Source: RPQJ01 sp963754535
Lineage (GTDB): Bacteria > Pseudomonadota > Gammaproteobacteria > Steroidobacterales > Steroidobacteraceae
Length of the DNA: 64,000 nt
Direction: 5' to 3'
Assembly (NCBI GenBank): GCA_963754535.1
Contig: CAVWGG010000024.1
Coordinates: forward strand, 271,238-335,237
Below are positions 34,239-43,260 of the stretch, in pieces. The notes under the pieces were generated by a model that worked only from the letters and a program-made list of their open reading frames with translations, was not told the origin of the DNA and made no database searches. Positions within the stretch are counted from its first letter, which is position 1. The number at the start of each line of letters is the position of its first letter. The translations under genes and the position numbers were made by a program.

Positions 34239-35036
34239 TTAGGTGATCGGCTTGCGGAAGCGGTAGACGAACTGGTCCGTCTTGCCACGAATGGCCTCGT
34301 CGAAAACGAGCCGGGTGTGGTCGTCCTCCGGGTGCGCAAGCACCACGCTCGCCCGGTCGAACACGAACCCCGCCCGCTCGAACTCGGCACGGACGACCGC
34401 CGGATCGATGCGGTGCAGTTCGTCCACGACCTTGGCGGTGTCGCCGCCCGCCTTTGCCACGTGATCCTGCACCACCACTACGCCGCCCGGCTTGAGCGCC
34501 GCCTTCAGCCGCTTGAGCAACTCGGCCGGATCGGTACGGTTCCAGGTGCCATCGGCTGGCCGCCAGTACGCGTCGTGGAAGCTCATGACGAACAGTGCCG
34601 CATCGATGGAACCGGGAGGCAGCTGCAGCTCGTCGACCTCGGCCGTCACCTGGCGCACATTGCCGAGCCGCCCATCCGCATACCGCGTCGCGATGCCTTT
34701 CTCCGCGAACTTCGCGTACGGCGGATTGTTGTAGGCGATCACCTGGCCCTTGACGCCCACCGTGCGGGCCAGCAATTCCGTGTAGTAGCCACCGGCCGAG
34801 AACATGTCGGCAACGCGCATCCCCGGCATCACGCCGAGAAACGCGAGTACCTCGCGCGGCTTGGCCGCCGCGTCCCGCTCCACATCGGTCCCGGGCCGAT
34901 CCGGACTGGCGATCGCCGCGTCGATCGCTGCGGTGTCACGGAGCTGCTCCGCGGGAGCTTGCGTCGCAGCCGGCACGGACGCGGACCCGATCATGGCGAT
35001 AGCGGCAGACAGCAGCAGGCCAACGGTCTTGTTCAT
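34239..35036 (-). CDS. secreted class I SAM methyltransferase-like protein, second paralogue
   Basis: A 265-residue protein with a signal peptide (MNKTVGLLLSAAIAMIGSASVPAAT). The core has REVLAFLGVMPGMRVADMFSAGGYYTELLARTV as motif I, IDAALFVMSFHDAYW and LKPGGVVVVQDHVA, the same organisation as the protein at 22107-23006 but clearly diverged. The start at 35036 is chosen because GAGGAG lies 7 bases upstream; an in-frame ATG at 35072 has less support. As with the paralogue, export of a SAM-binding fold is unexpected. It is 42 bp downstream-adjacent to the sulfotransferase start and may be part of the same minus-strand unit. Confidence 0.85.
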   Translation of the reverse strand: MNKTVGLLLSAAIAMIGSASVPAATQAPAEQLRDTAAIDAAIASPDRPGTDVERDAAAKPREVLAFLGVMPGMRVADMFSAGGYYTELLARTVGVKGQVIAYNNPPYAKFAEKGIATRYADGRLGNVRQVTAEVDELQLPPGSIDAALFVMSFHDAYWRPADGTWNRTDPAELLKRLKAALKPGGVVVVQDHVAKAGGDTAKVVDELHRIDPAVVRAEFERAGFVFDRASVVLAHPEDDHTRLVFDEAIRGKTDQFVYRFRKPIT

Positions 35037-35087
35037 GCGGTACTCCTCGGTGAAGCGGCGATGGTACTGCACGGGGCGTAAGGCAGG

Positions 35088-35909
35088 TCAGCCGAACGCG
35101 CGGTAACCCATTCGCACCGCCACGAGGAAGAGGAAGCCGCCGAAGGCCGCCGTGAGCTTCCGCCGGTCGAGTGAATGCGCGAGCCTCGCGCCGAGCGGCG
35201 CAACCGCCCATGAAATCGGGGCAATCAGCGCGAGGCCGGGCAGGCTCACGTAGCCGATCGTGAGCGGCGGCAGCAGTTCCGGCGGCGGGCGCGCCAGCAG
35301 GTAACCGATTGTTGCCGGCACGGCGATCCAGAGTCCCAGCCGAGCCGCAGTGCCGACGGCCTTGTGGACCGGCTCGCCGAGCAGCGTCATCGTCGGCACG
35401 CTGAGCGTGCCGCCGCCGATCCCCATCATCGAAGAGACAGCGCCGATACCTGCGGGAATCAGCGCGCCGGGCAAACCGCCCGGCAGTCCCTGGTGCAGCA
35501 CGACATGATCGATCGGCAGCAGCATCTTGAGCGCCGCCGCGAGTGCCACGACACCGAACACCAGCGCCAGCACGTGTGCGTCGAGATGCGACGCCACCAT
35601 GGCGCCGGCCAGCGAACCGGTCACGATGGGAACGGACCAGCGGCGCACGACGACCTCGTCGACGGAGCCGCGCTTCGCGTGCGAACGCGACGACGAAATC
35701 GCCGTCGGGACGATGGTGGCCATCGAGGTGGCCACGGCGACGTGCAGCGCGACGTCGTGCGAGACGCCGGCAGCCTGCAGCGCAAAGTCGAGCGCGGGGA
35801 CGATCACGATGCCGCCACCGACGCCGAGCAGTCCGGCGATCAGACCGCCCACCGCGCCTGCCGCGACGAGTGCCGCGATCACGGGCAACCAGTTTGCGTA
35901 CGCTTCCAT
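35088..35909 (-). CDS. sulfite exporter TauE/SafE family permease
   Basis: A 273-residue inner-membrane protein with about eight hydrophobic segments. The two-fold repeat of the family is visible as GGLIAGLLGVGGGIVIVPAL in the first half and GAVSSMMGIGGGTLSVPTM in the second. The frame extends to 36137, but ATG at 35909 starts just before the first membrane helix and has GGAA upstream. Family members export sulfite, sulfoacetate or other organosulfur anions or take up related anions; proximity to a sulfotransferase-like gene is suggestive only. It is divergent from the TPP-enzyme operon across 142 bp. Confidence 0.88.
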   Translation of the reverse strand: MEAYANWLPVIAALVAAGAVGGLIAGLLGVGGGIVIVPALDFALQAAGVSHDVALHVAVATSMATIVPTAISSSRSHAKRGSVDEVVVRRWSVPIVTGSLAGAMVASHLDAHVLALVFGVVALAAALKMLLPIDHVVLHQGLPGGLPGALIPAGIGAVSSMMGIGGGTLSVPTMTLLGEPVHKAVGTAARLGLWIAVPATIGYLLARPPPELLPPLTIGYVSLPGLALIAPISWAVAPLGARLAHSLDRRKLTAAFGGFLFLVAVRMGYRAFG

Positions 35910-36051
35910 CAATTCCAGTTCATCGTGGAAAACCGCAGCGATCCCCAAGAGGGTCGGGGCCGGGACCATTGCCCGGCCGGGCGCGCTATAGTGCCGGAAA
36001 ATATCGGACCGGCAACGATGGCCGGCCTTTTGCGGGGACAAGGACACGACC

Positions 36052-37806
36052 ATGAGTGAAATCAGCGGCGGTGAAGTGCTTGCGCGCATGCTGCAGGCCG
36101 AGGGTGTCGAAAAGGTTTTCGGCATCATCGACGGCACGTACTTCGGCTTTTACTCGAGCCTGCACAAGCTCGGCATCGAGATCGTCACGCCACGGCACGA
36201 GACCTGCGCGGCGCACATGGCCGGGGCCTACGCGCGCCTGACAGGGAAGCTCGGCGTCTGCATGGCGAGCAATGGCCCCGGCGTCGCAAACCTGCTGCCG
36301 GGCCTCGTCGTCGAGAACGCGGAAGGCAATCGCGTGCTGGCGATCACCAGCTGTCGCCGGCCGCAGATCGTCTATCCCGACCGCGGCGGCGCCTACCAGG
36401 CCTTCGACCAGGTCGGCGCGATCCAGAAGTTCTCCAAGTGGAGCCACGCGGTCGTCGCGTTCGATCGCGTCGCCGAACTCGGCCGCACCGCAATTCGCAA
36501 CTGCTGGGAAGGCCGGCCGGGCGTCGTGCACCTCGACGTGCCCGAGACGATCATGAACGGCAAGGTGAAGGCCGAAGTCGCGATCTGGCAGCCGCAACAG
36601 TTCCGCAACACGCGCGCCATCACGCCCGCGCCCGAACAGGTGACGCAGGCGGCCGACCTGCTGGCCGCCGCTGACCTGCCGATCATTCATGCCGGCAGCG
36701 GCGTCATTCACGCGGCGGCCTACGACGAACTGCGCCGCGTGGCCGAGGCGCTGCACGCACCGGTCACGACGAGCTGGGCCGGTCGCGGCGTGCTGCCCGA
36801 GACGAACGAACTCGCCATGCCGATGGCGCTGATCAAGCTCAACAACCAGGTCCGCAACGACGCCGACATCGTGCTGTGCGTGGGATCGCGTCTTGGCGAG
36901 ACTGACTGGTGGGGCAAGGCCCCGAACTGGCGGCACCCCTCCGAACAGAAGATGATCCAGGTCGACATCGACGGCCACATCCTCGGCGCCAACAAGCCCG
37001 CGACGCTGGCCGTGCTCGCCGACGCGAAGCTGTTCCTCGCCGCGCTCGCCACCGAACTCGAGACGCGCAAGGCAAGCATGAATCTCGACGCGCGCCGCCG
37101 CCAGGTGGCGAAGTACCGGGACGTCATCCGCAGCGAGCGCGCGAAGCTCGACGAGAAACTCGCCGACATGGCCGTGCCGATGAACTCGGCCCACGTCGCG
37201 CACGTCTGCCAGCAGGTGTTCCCGGAAGGCACGACGCTCGTCGCCGATGGCGGCAACACCGCGGTCTGGGCGATGTTCTTCCACGAGATGCGCATACCGA
37301 ACACGCTGCTCTCGACGTTCAAGTTTGGCATGCTCGGCGCAGGCGTCGCGCAGGCGCTCGGCGCGGCCGTGGCACGGCCCGACAAACCCGTGTGCTGCAT
37401 CATCGGCGACGGCGCGATGGGCTTCCACCCGCAGGAAGTCGAGACGGCCGTGCGCAACGGCCTGCAGGTGGTCTTCCTCGTGCTCTGCGACAAGCAGTGG
37501 GGCATGGTGAAGATGAACCAGCAGTTCGCACTGAAGCCGATCAAGACACTGATCAAGAAGTCGCTCGGTCCCGACGAGACCATCAAGGCCGATCTCGGCG
37601 AGATCCGTTTCGACAAGCTGGCCGAAGCGATGGGCGCTCACGGCGAGCGCGTGGCCGATCCGCGTGATCTCAAGGCCGCGCTCGAACGGGCCCTCGCCAC
37701 GGGCGGGCCGGCCGTGATCCACGTCGACGTCGACCCGGTCAAGCACATGTGGGCGCCGGGGCTCATGTACTTCAAGGACATGCATCTCGAGCCCAAGGGC
37801 AAATGA
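36052..37806 (+). CDS. TPP-dependent enzyme, acetolactate-synthase-like
   Basis: A 584-residue cytoplasmic enzyme with the three-domain layout of acetohydroxyacid synthase/oxalyl-CoA decarboxylase. The catalytic Glu50 is in TPRHETCAAHMAGAYAR, and the TPP-Mg motif reads GDGAMGFHPQEVETAV ending in KQWGM. The substrate could be a 2-oxoacid; no regulatory small subunit gene is nearby, so it is not a standard biosynthetic IlvB. It opens a five-gene operon in which every junction is a 4-base overlap; its stop overlaps the transporter start by ATGA. Such coupling suggests a pathway that moves and transforms one organic acid. Confidence 0.88.
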   Translation: MSEISGGEVLARMLQAEGVEKVFGIIDGTYFGFYSSLHKLGIEIVTPRHETCAAHMAGAYARLTGKLGVCMASNGPGVANLLPGLVVENAEGNRVLAITSCRRPQIVYPDRGGAYQAFDQVGAIQKFSKWSHAVVAFDRVAELGRTAIRNCWEGRPGVVHLDVPETIMNGKVKAEVAIWQPQQFRNTRAITPAPEQVTQAADLLAAADLPIIHAGSGVIHAAAYDELRRVAEALHAPVTTSWAGRGVLPETNELAMPMALIKLNNQVRNDADIVLCVGSRLGETDWWGKAPNWRHPSEQKMIQVDIDGHILGANKPATLAVLADAKLFLAALATELETRKASMNLDARRRQVAKYRDVIRSERAKLDEKLADMAVPMNSAHVAHVCQQVFPEGTTLVADGGNTAVWAMFFHEMRIPNTLLSTFKFGMLGAGVAQALGAAVARPDKPVCCIIGDGAMGFHPQEVETAVRNGLQVVFLVLCDKQWGMVKMNQQFALKPIKTLIKKSLGPDETIKADLGEIRFDKLAEAMGAHGERVADPRDLKAALERALATGGPAVIHVDVDPVKHMWAPGLMYFKDMHLEPKGK

Positions 37807-38726
37807 ACGAACTCGACGCGGTCCGGCTGCACTTCAGCCCGGAATCGCTGATCGCGCTCGACGTCATCCTTGCCTTCGTGTTGTTCGGCGTCGCGCTCGA
37901 CATGCGCGTCGCCGACTTCAAGGGCATCCTGACGTCGCCGCGAGGCACGCTGATCGGGCTGTTCGCACATTCCGTGCTGCTGCCGGCCGTCGCCTTCGCG
38001 CTCACGATGATCCTGCGACCCACGCCGAGCATTGCGCTCGGCATGATCCTCGTGGCTTCTTGCCCCAGCGGCAACATCTCCAACTTCCTCGTCAACTACG
38101 GCCACGGCAACACGGCGCTGTCGGTCACGATCGCGGCGTTCTCGATGCTGGGCTCGATCGTCTTCACGCCGTTCAACCTGTCGTTCTGGGGCGAACTCAA
38201 TCCCTACACCCGGCCGATCCTGCATGCGATCAGCCTGAGCCCGCTCGAAGTGTTCGAGACGATCGTGGTGCTGCTCGCGATTCCGAGCGCCTTGGGCATG
38301 TACACGGCGCACCGCTGGCCGGCTCTCGCCAGGCGCATCCGCGGCCCGTTCCGCGCGCTGTCGCTCGCGTTCTTCGTGTTGTTCGTGATCGGCGCGCTGG
38401 TCGTGAACTGGGACTTTTTCCTCAAGTACGTCGAACGCGTGGTGCTATTCGTCTTCCTGCTGAACGCCTTCGCGCTGCTGACGGGCTACCTGACGGCCAA
38501 GGCGGCAAGCCTGCCGGAGGCCGACCGGCGCGCCGTCGCGCTCGAGGTCGGCATCCAGAACTCCGGGTTCGGCCTGGTGCTGGTGTTCAACTTCTTCGGC
38601 GGTCTCGGCGGGATGGCGATCGTCGCGGCCTGGTGGGGCATCTGGCACATCGTGGTCGGCACGACGCTCGCGACCTGGTGGCGCAGGCACCCGCCCGCAG
38701 GACAGCCCGCGGAGGTCGCGGCATGA
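37803..38726 (+). CDS. bile acid:sodium symporter (BASS) family transporter
   Basis: A 307-residue membrane protein with about nine or ten hydrophobic segments. The family segments SCPSGNISNFLVNYGHGNTA (sodium-site region) and EVGIQNSGFGLVLVFNFFGG are present. BASS proteins carry bile acids, pyruvate, pantothenate or other organic anions with sodium. The start ATG at 37803 overlaps the TPP-enzyme stop. The partner enzyme suggests a 2-oxoacid or similar anion as cargo, which is inference. Confidence 0.9.
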   Translation: MNELDAVRLHFSPESLIALDVILAFVLFGVALDMRVADFKGILTSPRGTLIGLFAHSVLLPAVAFALTMILRPTPSIALGMILVASCPSGNISNFLVNYGHGNTALSVTIAAFSMLGSIVFTPFNLSFWGELNPYTRPILHAISLSPLEVFETIVVLLAIPSALGMYTAHRWPALARRIRGPFRALSLAFFVLFVIGALVVNWDFFLKYVERVVLFVFLLNAFALLTGYLTAKAASLPEADRRAVALEVGIQNSGFGLVLVFNFFGGLGGMAIVAAWWGIWHIVVGTTLATWWRRHPPAGQPAEVAA

Positions 38727-39703
38727 GCGGCCGGCGCATTCTCGTCACGGGCGGGGCGGGGTACCTGGGCAGCGAACTGCTCAAGACGCTGGCATCTCGG
38801 CTGCAGGCCGGCGAGATCGACTGCGTCGTCGCGAGCGACGTGCGCGACATTCCAGCAGCGTCACGCCGGCCCGGTGTCGAGTACGTGCTGCACGACGTCC
38901 GCGCCCCAGGGCTCGGCTCGCTGCTGTCCGCCCGAGCGATCGATGTCGTGGTGCACCTCGCAGCCATCGTCACGCCCGGCGCGAAGTCGAACCGTGAACT
39001 CGAATACGCCGTGGACGTTCTCGGGACGCAGAATGTGCTCGATGCCTGCCTGGCGGCAGGCGTGCGGCAGATCATCGTCACGTCGAGCGGAGCAGCCTAC
39101 GGCTATCACGCCGACAACCCCGAATGGCTGACCGAGGACGATCCCGTCCGCGGGAACGAAGCGTTTGCGTACTCCCACCACAAGCGGCTGGTCGAAGAGA
39201 TGCTGGCGGCCTGCCGGCGCGAGCATCCGGGACTACGACAGGTCGTGCTGCGCGTCGGCACGATTCTCGGTGAGACGACGCGCAACCAGATCACCGCCCT
39301 GTTTGACCGGCCGCGCCTGATCGCGCTGCGCGGCTCCCGCAGTCCCTTCGTCTTCATCTGGGACCAGGACGTGGTGGGCGCCATCGCGCACGCGATTCGC
39401 ACCGATGCCGCGGGCATCTACAACGTGGCCGGTGACGGCGCGCTCAGCATCCAGGAAATCGCACGGCGCCTCGGCAAGCCGTGCCTGACGCTGCCGCCTG
39501 CGCTGCTGCGGGCAGCGCTGGGGTTGCTGCATCCGCTTGGCCTGACTCGCTACGGGCCCGAACAGGTCGACTTCCTGCGGTATCGTCCGGTCCTCGACAA
39601 TCGCCGGCTGAAGGAAGGTCTCGGGTACGTGCCGCGCAAGACCTCCGCCGAGGTTTTCGACTTCTACTGCCGAACCCACGGCCTGGGCGGGAATTCGCAG
39701 TGA
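38723..39703 (+). CDS. NAD-dependent epimerase/dehydratase family protein (extended SDR)
   Basis: A 326-residue extended SDR. The nucleotide loop is RILVTGGAGYLGSELL (5-20). The catalytic region has TSSGAAYGYHADNPEW and the YSHHKRLVEEML motif, with Tyr and Lys spaced YxxxK. It resembles sugar-nucleotide epimerases and 3-beta-hydroxysteroid dehydrogenases. Starts at ATG 38723 inside the BASS stop with GGAGG upstream. The substrate is unknown. Confidence 0.87.
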   Translation: MSGRRILVTGGAGYLGSELLKTLASRLQAGEIDCVVASDVRDIPAASRRPGVEYVLHDVRAPGLGSLLSARAIDVVVHLAAIVTPGAKSNRELEYAVDVLGTQNVLDACLAAGVRQIIVTSSGAAYGYHADNPEWLTEDDPVRGNEAFAYSHHKRLVEEMLAACRREHPGLRQVVLRVGTILGETTRNQITALFDRPRLIALRGSRSPFVFIWDQDVVGAIAHAIRTDAAGIYNVAGDGALSIQEIARRLGKPCLTLPPALLRAALGLLHPLGLTRYGPEQVDFLRYRPVLDNRRLKEGLGYVPRKTSAEVFDFYCRTHGLGGNSQ

Positions 39704-40512
39704 CGCGACGCTCGTTTGCCGGCGCGACGGTCGTGATCAGCGGCGCAGCCAGCGGGCTGGGTCGCGCGCTTGCGCTGCGTTTCGGCGGCGCGGGATCGCG
39801 GATCGTCGCGCTCGACCGTGACGCCGCAGCGCTCGAACTGCTGCGCCAGGAAATGGGCACAGCAGGATGCGAGGTGCTTGCCCTGCCCTGCGATGTCACG
39901 GACGAGCAGGCGTGCACGGCCGCCATCGCCGCGGCCACGGCTCGATTCGGCCGCATCGATGCTGTCGTCAACAACGCCGGCATCTCCCATCGCAGTCCCT
40001 TCGAGGCGACGGCGACGGCGGTGCTGCGCCGCGTGATGGAAGTGAACCTGTTCGGTGCGATTCACCTCACGCGCCCGGCGCTGCCGGCGCTGCGGCAGTC
40101 GCGCGGGCTGGTCGTCGCGATCTCGAGCGTCGCGGGGTACACGCCATTGATCGCGCGCACGGGTTATGCGGCGAGCAAGCACGCGGTGCACGGCTTCTTC
40201 GAGAGCCTGCGCACTGAGGTCGCGGCCGACGGCATCGACGTGATGCTGGTGTGCCCGTCCTTCATCGCGACCGGCATCGACCGCAACGCGCTCGGCCCCG
40301 ATGGCCGCGCCGTGACCCACGCGCAGGTGGTGATCGGCCGGCAACTGCAGCCGGACGCCGTGGCTGACCGCATCTTCCGCGGCTGCGAGCGCAGCCAGCG
40401 ACTGCTGCTGATCGGCCGCACCGCCCGGGCCGCCTGGTGGGTCAGCCGCCTGGCGCCATCCCTGTACGAGCGGATCATGGCGAGGAAATTGCGCGGCGAG
40501 ATGGTCGCGTGA
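39700..40512 (+). CDS. short-chain dehydrogenase/reductase (classical SDR)
   Basis: A 270-residue classical SDR: VVISGAASGLGRAL (glycine loop, about 11-24), NNAGISHRSPF, catalytic Ser in ISSVAGYTPL, and YAASKHAVHGFFESLRTE (YxxxK). It starts at GTG 39700 overlapping the previous stop (GTGA). The C-terminal stretch (RTARAAWWVSRLAPSLYERIM) is moderately hydrophobic and could associate with membrane, as in some lipid-acting SDRs. Substrate is not determined; two adjacent dehydrogenases suggest sequential redox steps on one intermediate. Confidence 0.88.
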   Translation: MTRRSFAGATVVISGAASGLGRALALRFGGAGSRIVALDRDAAALELLRQEMGTAGCEVLALPCDVTDEQACTAAIAAATARFGRIDAVVNNAGISHRSPFEATATAVLRRVMEVNLFGAIHLTRPALPALRQSRGLVVAISSVAGYTPLIARTGYAASKHAVHGFFESLRTEVAADGIDVMLVCPSFIATGIDRNALGPDGRAVTHAQVVIGRQLQPDAVADRIFRGCERSQRLLLIGRTARAAWWVSRLAPSLYERIMARKLRGEMVA

Positions 40513-41156
40513 ATTCGCCGCACCTGCCCCCGCCAGGGCCCTGGCGCCCTCGCCGTCTTTCGGAAATTCTCACGGACATCGCCAACGATCCTGCGCGCGA
40601 GCGGATCGCTATCGCCGACATCCGCGACGCCATGGGCGACCGCGCATTCGGTGCGATGATGTTCGTCTTCGCCGCGCCGAACACGCTGCCCGTCAATGCT
40701 CCCGGCGTGTCCGTCGTGCTCGGCATTCCCCTGCTGTTCCTGTCGCTGCAGCTGATGCTCGGATTCGCGGTGCCGTGGCTGCCGCGGGCCCTGGTGCAGA
40801 CCACCGTCACGCGCCAGCGGTTCGCGAGAGTCATGAACGTCGTCGTGCCGTGGATGCGGCGGGCCGAGAAGCTGTCCCAGCCGCGCTGGCCACTGCTCAC
40901 GATGGGATTGGCGGAGCGGGCGATCGGCCTGGCCTGCGTCGTGCTCAGCGTCGTGCTGATCCTGCCGGTGCCCTTTGGCAACATGGGGCCCGGAATTGCC
41001 GTGTGCATCCTCGCCTTCGCGCTGCTCGAACGGGATGGCAAGGCGACGCTGACGGGACTGGCCGTCTCCGCCGTCGCACTCGCGCTCGCCTGGGGGGTGA
41101 TCCTGGCGATCGTGAAGACGGTATCCTTGGTCGTGCGCCACGGGCTCGGCATCTGA
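40509..41156 (+). CDS. exoD: ExoD family membrane protein
   Basis: A 215-residue inner-membrane protein. After about 50 soluble residues with RRLSEILTDIANDPARERIAIADI and GDRAFGAMMFVFAAPNTLPVNAPG (the conserved ExoD N-terminal part), it has about four hydrophobic segments. ExoD was named for a role in exopolysaccharide synthesis in rhizobia, but its biochemical function is unclear. It starts at GTG 40509 overlapping the SDR stop, and is the last of the five coupled genes. Confidence 0.85.
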   Translation: MNSPHLPPPGPWRPRRLSEILTDIANDPARERIAIADIRDAMGDRAFGAMMFVFAAPNTLPVNAPGVSVVLGIPLLFLSLQLMLGFAVPWLPRALVQTTVTRQRFARVMNVVVPWMRRAEKLSQPRWPLLTMGLAERAIGLACVVLSVVLILPVPFGNMGPGIAVCILAFALLERDGKATLTGLAVSAVALALAWGVILAIVKTVSLVVRHGLGI

Positions 41157-41188
41157 TCCGCAAAACAGGCAACAGGGGAACGCCCATC

Positions 41189-41665
41189 ATGAAGATCCAG
41201 GTCAAGCATCCACTGAAGACGGACGTCGGCTCGGCCTTCAAGCTCTGCACCGAGCAGAAGAGCCAGGAGGCGGTTTACGCGAAACTCCCCGGGTCGGACG
41301 TCCAGATCAAGCGCGAGGGGCGCGCACCGAACGTCAAGCTGCGGATCTCGCGCAAGATGCCGGCCAACCCTCCGGCGGCCCTGAAACGCATCGTCCCTGC
41401 GACGAACGATGTCTCGCACACCGAGGACTGGGCAGCGGACGGCGACGGGTTTTCGGCCGACATCGCCGTCGACATCAAGGGCGTGCCGGTCAAGATCGTG
41501 GGGACCAAGACGCTGCAGCCCGAAAAAGGCGGGAGCTCGGTCCAATGGACGTTCGACATCACCAGCAGCATCCCGCTGCTCGGCGGGATCATTGCGACGT
41601 TCGCCGGTGACGAGCTGAAGAAGAACCTCGAGGACGAGTACAAGGTGCTGAAAGCGTCGGTCTAG
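41189..41665 (+). CDS. DUF2505 family protein (START-like)
   Basis: A 158-residue soluble protein matching DUF2505: N-terminal VKHPLKTDVGSAFKLCTEQKSQEAVYAKL, central ISRKMPANPPAALKRIV and C-terminal FDITSSIPLLGGIIATFAGDELKK. The pattern is that of an SRPBCC/START-like hydrophobic-ligand binding fold. The ATG at 41189 has AGGGGAA upstream. It follows ExoD after 32 bp and precedes a WS/DGAT gene by 80 bp, so a lipid-binding role fits its neighbours. Function of DUF2505 is unknown. Confidence 0.82.
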   Translation: MKIQVKHPLKTDVGSAFKLCTEQKSQEAVYAKLPGSDVQIKREGRAPNVKLRISRKMPANPPAALKRIVPATNDVSHTEDWAADGDGFSADIAVDIKGVPVKIVGTKTLQPEKGGSSVQWTFDITSSIPLLGGIIATFAGDELKKNLEDEYKVLKASV

Positions 41666-41745
41666 TCCGGCGCCGGTGAATTTGCTGCGGCGCAGCTAGC
41701 CATAAGCGAAATGCTGAGGTCCGCGGAGCGCGCTACGCTTGTCCA

Positions 41746-43227
41746 ATGGCACGGATGTCACCGATGGACCGGGCGTTCTTCCTGCTCGAGACCGAGCAGC
41801 GGCCCATGAACGTGGGCGCGTTGGTCGTGCTGCGCGGGCGCAAGCCCCGGCGGGGGCGAGCGTCGGATGCACTGGTGCGACAGATGTTGCGCTGCCCGGT
41901 CGGCGCGCCGTTCAACCAGCGCCTGGCCGAGAACACGATTGCCGGCTGGCCCACCCTGGTCGACGACGACCGCATCGACCCTGCCGAGCAGCTGTTCCGG
42001 CACGAGCTTGCCGCTGGCAGCGAGCTCCCCGCACTGCTCGAGCGCGTGTGCGCATTGCACTCGCGCCGGCTCGACCGCTGCCGCCCGCTCTGGGAAATGC
42101 ACGTCTTCGACGGGCTCGCGGGCGGAGGCATCGGACTCTACTTCAAGACGCATCACGGCCTGATCGACGGCATCGGTTTCATCCGGGTCGTGCTGAACGT
42201 CGTGTCGCGCTCGGCTGCGACGCGCCGGCCGCAGGCAATCTGGCAAGGGCTGCCGCAGCCGGGGGGCCAGCGCAGCACACACGCGACCAATGCGGGTGGA
42301 CTGCTGCATGCCGGCCTCGAAGTGGGCCGCACGGCGGGCGACCTCGCTCGACTGGCCTGGCACCTCGGCCGTCGCGACCTTGGCCTCGGCAAGGGGATGG
42401 CCACGCCGTTCGTCGCGACGCCCGACGTGCTCAAGGCGCCGCCTTCGGCCAACCGCGTCATGGCTCACTGTTCCTTGCCACTGGCGCGGGTGCGTGCCGT
42501 TGCCCGTCGCGCCGATGCCAAGATCAACGACGTCCTGCTGGCAACGCTCGACGTCGCGATGCACCACTACCTGGCCGAGCACGGCTTGCATGCGCAGCGA
42601 CCGCTGGTCGCGGACATGCCGGTCGCACTGCACGAAGGCGCCGGCGCCGGCAATCGCATCACGATCCTGCAGGTGCCGATGGGGCACCCGGGCGCGACGC
42701 CAGCGGAGCGACTCGCCGACATCGTGGCCGAGACGCGCCAGGTCAAGGACGAGGTCCGCTCGATCGGCGCCGACGCGCTGTTCATGTATTCGATCTTCGA
42801 GCATGCCGTCGCGAGTGCGATCGAATCGCTCAACCTCGGCGAATTGCCGATGCTCGCGAATGCGGTCATCTCCAATCCTGCCGGCCCGGACGAAAAGGTG
42901 TACTTCAACGGCCTGCCGGTCGAACTGGCGTTGCCGGTCTCGGTGGTCGCCCACCACCAGGTGCTCAACGTCACGATCAGCGACTACGCCGGGGAATTGC
43001 ACGTCACGTTCATCGCGCTCAAGGAAGCCATCCCGGACGTGCAGCGCCTGGCTGACGGGACGATGCGGGCGCTGGTCGAATTGCAGCGTTCGGTGGCCAA
43101 GGGCTCGACAGCGATCGCCAGCAAGCCGCGCACCCTGATGAAGTCACCGGCTGCCAAGCGTCGGCAAGGCCCAGGTACAGCCGCGAAACGTGCAAAGCCG
43201 TCCGCTGCGGCGCGCGCATTGCATTAG
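41746..43227 (+). CDS. wax ester synthase/diacylglycerol acyltransferase (WS/DGAT)
   Basis: A 493-residue acyltransferase that condenses acyl-CoA with a fatty alcohol or diacylglycerol to give wax ester or triacylglycerol. The catalytic motif HHGLIDG (136-142) matches HHxxxDG, and PLWEMHV (114-120) matches the conserved PLW motif. NDVLLATLDVAMHHYL and the late AVISNPAGPDEKVYFNGLPVE segment are also family-like. The C-terminus ends in a Lys/Arg/Ala-rich tail (KSPAAKRRQGPGTAAKRA) that may bind membrane or lipid droplets. It is followed closely by DUF3047 and an acyl-CoA ligase. Confidence 0.93.
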   Translation: MARMSPMDRAFFLLETEQRPMNVGALVVLRGRKPRRGRASDALVRQMLRCPVGAPFNQRLAENTIAGWPTLVDDDRIDPAEQLFRHELAAGSELPALLERVCALHSRRLDRCRPLWEMHVFDGLAGGGIGLYFKTHHGLIDGIGFIRVVLNVVSRSAATRRPQAIWQGLPQPGGQRSTHATNAGGLLHAGLEVGRTAGDLARLAWHLGRRDLGLGKGMATPFVATPDVLKAPPSANRVMAHCSLPLARVRAVARRADAKINDVLLATLDVAMHHYLAEHGLHAQRPLVADMPVALHEGAGAGNRITILQVPMGHPGATPAERLADIVAETRQVKDEVRSIGADALFMYSIFEHAVASAIESLNLGELPMLANAVISNPAGPDEKVYFNGLPVELALPVSVVAHHQVLNVTISDYAGELHVTFIALKEAIPDVQRLADGTMRALVELQRSVAKGSTAIASKPRTLMKSPAAKRRQGPGTAAKRAKPSAAARALH

Positions 43228-43260
43228 TCTGGGCGTCGTCCCAGGCAGCGAGGCAACCCA

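Noticed and set aside
35986..37785. 599-codon minus-strand open frame
   Set aside because: Antisense of the TPP enzyme, which has its catalytic Glu and TPP motif on the plus strand.
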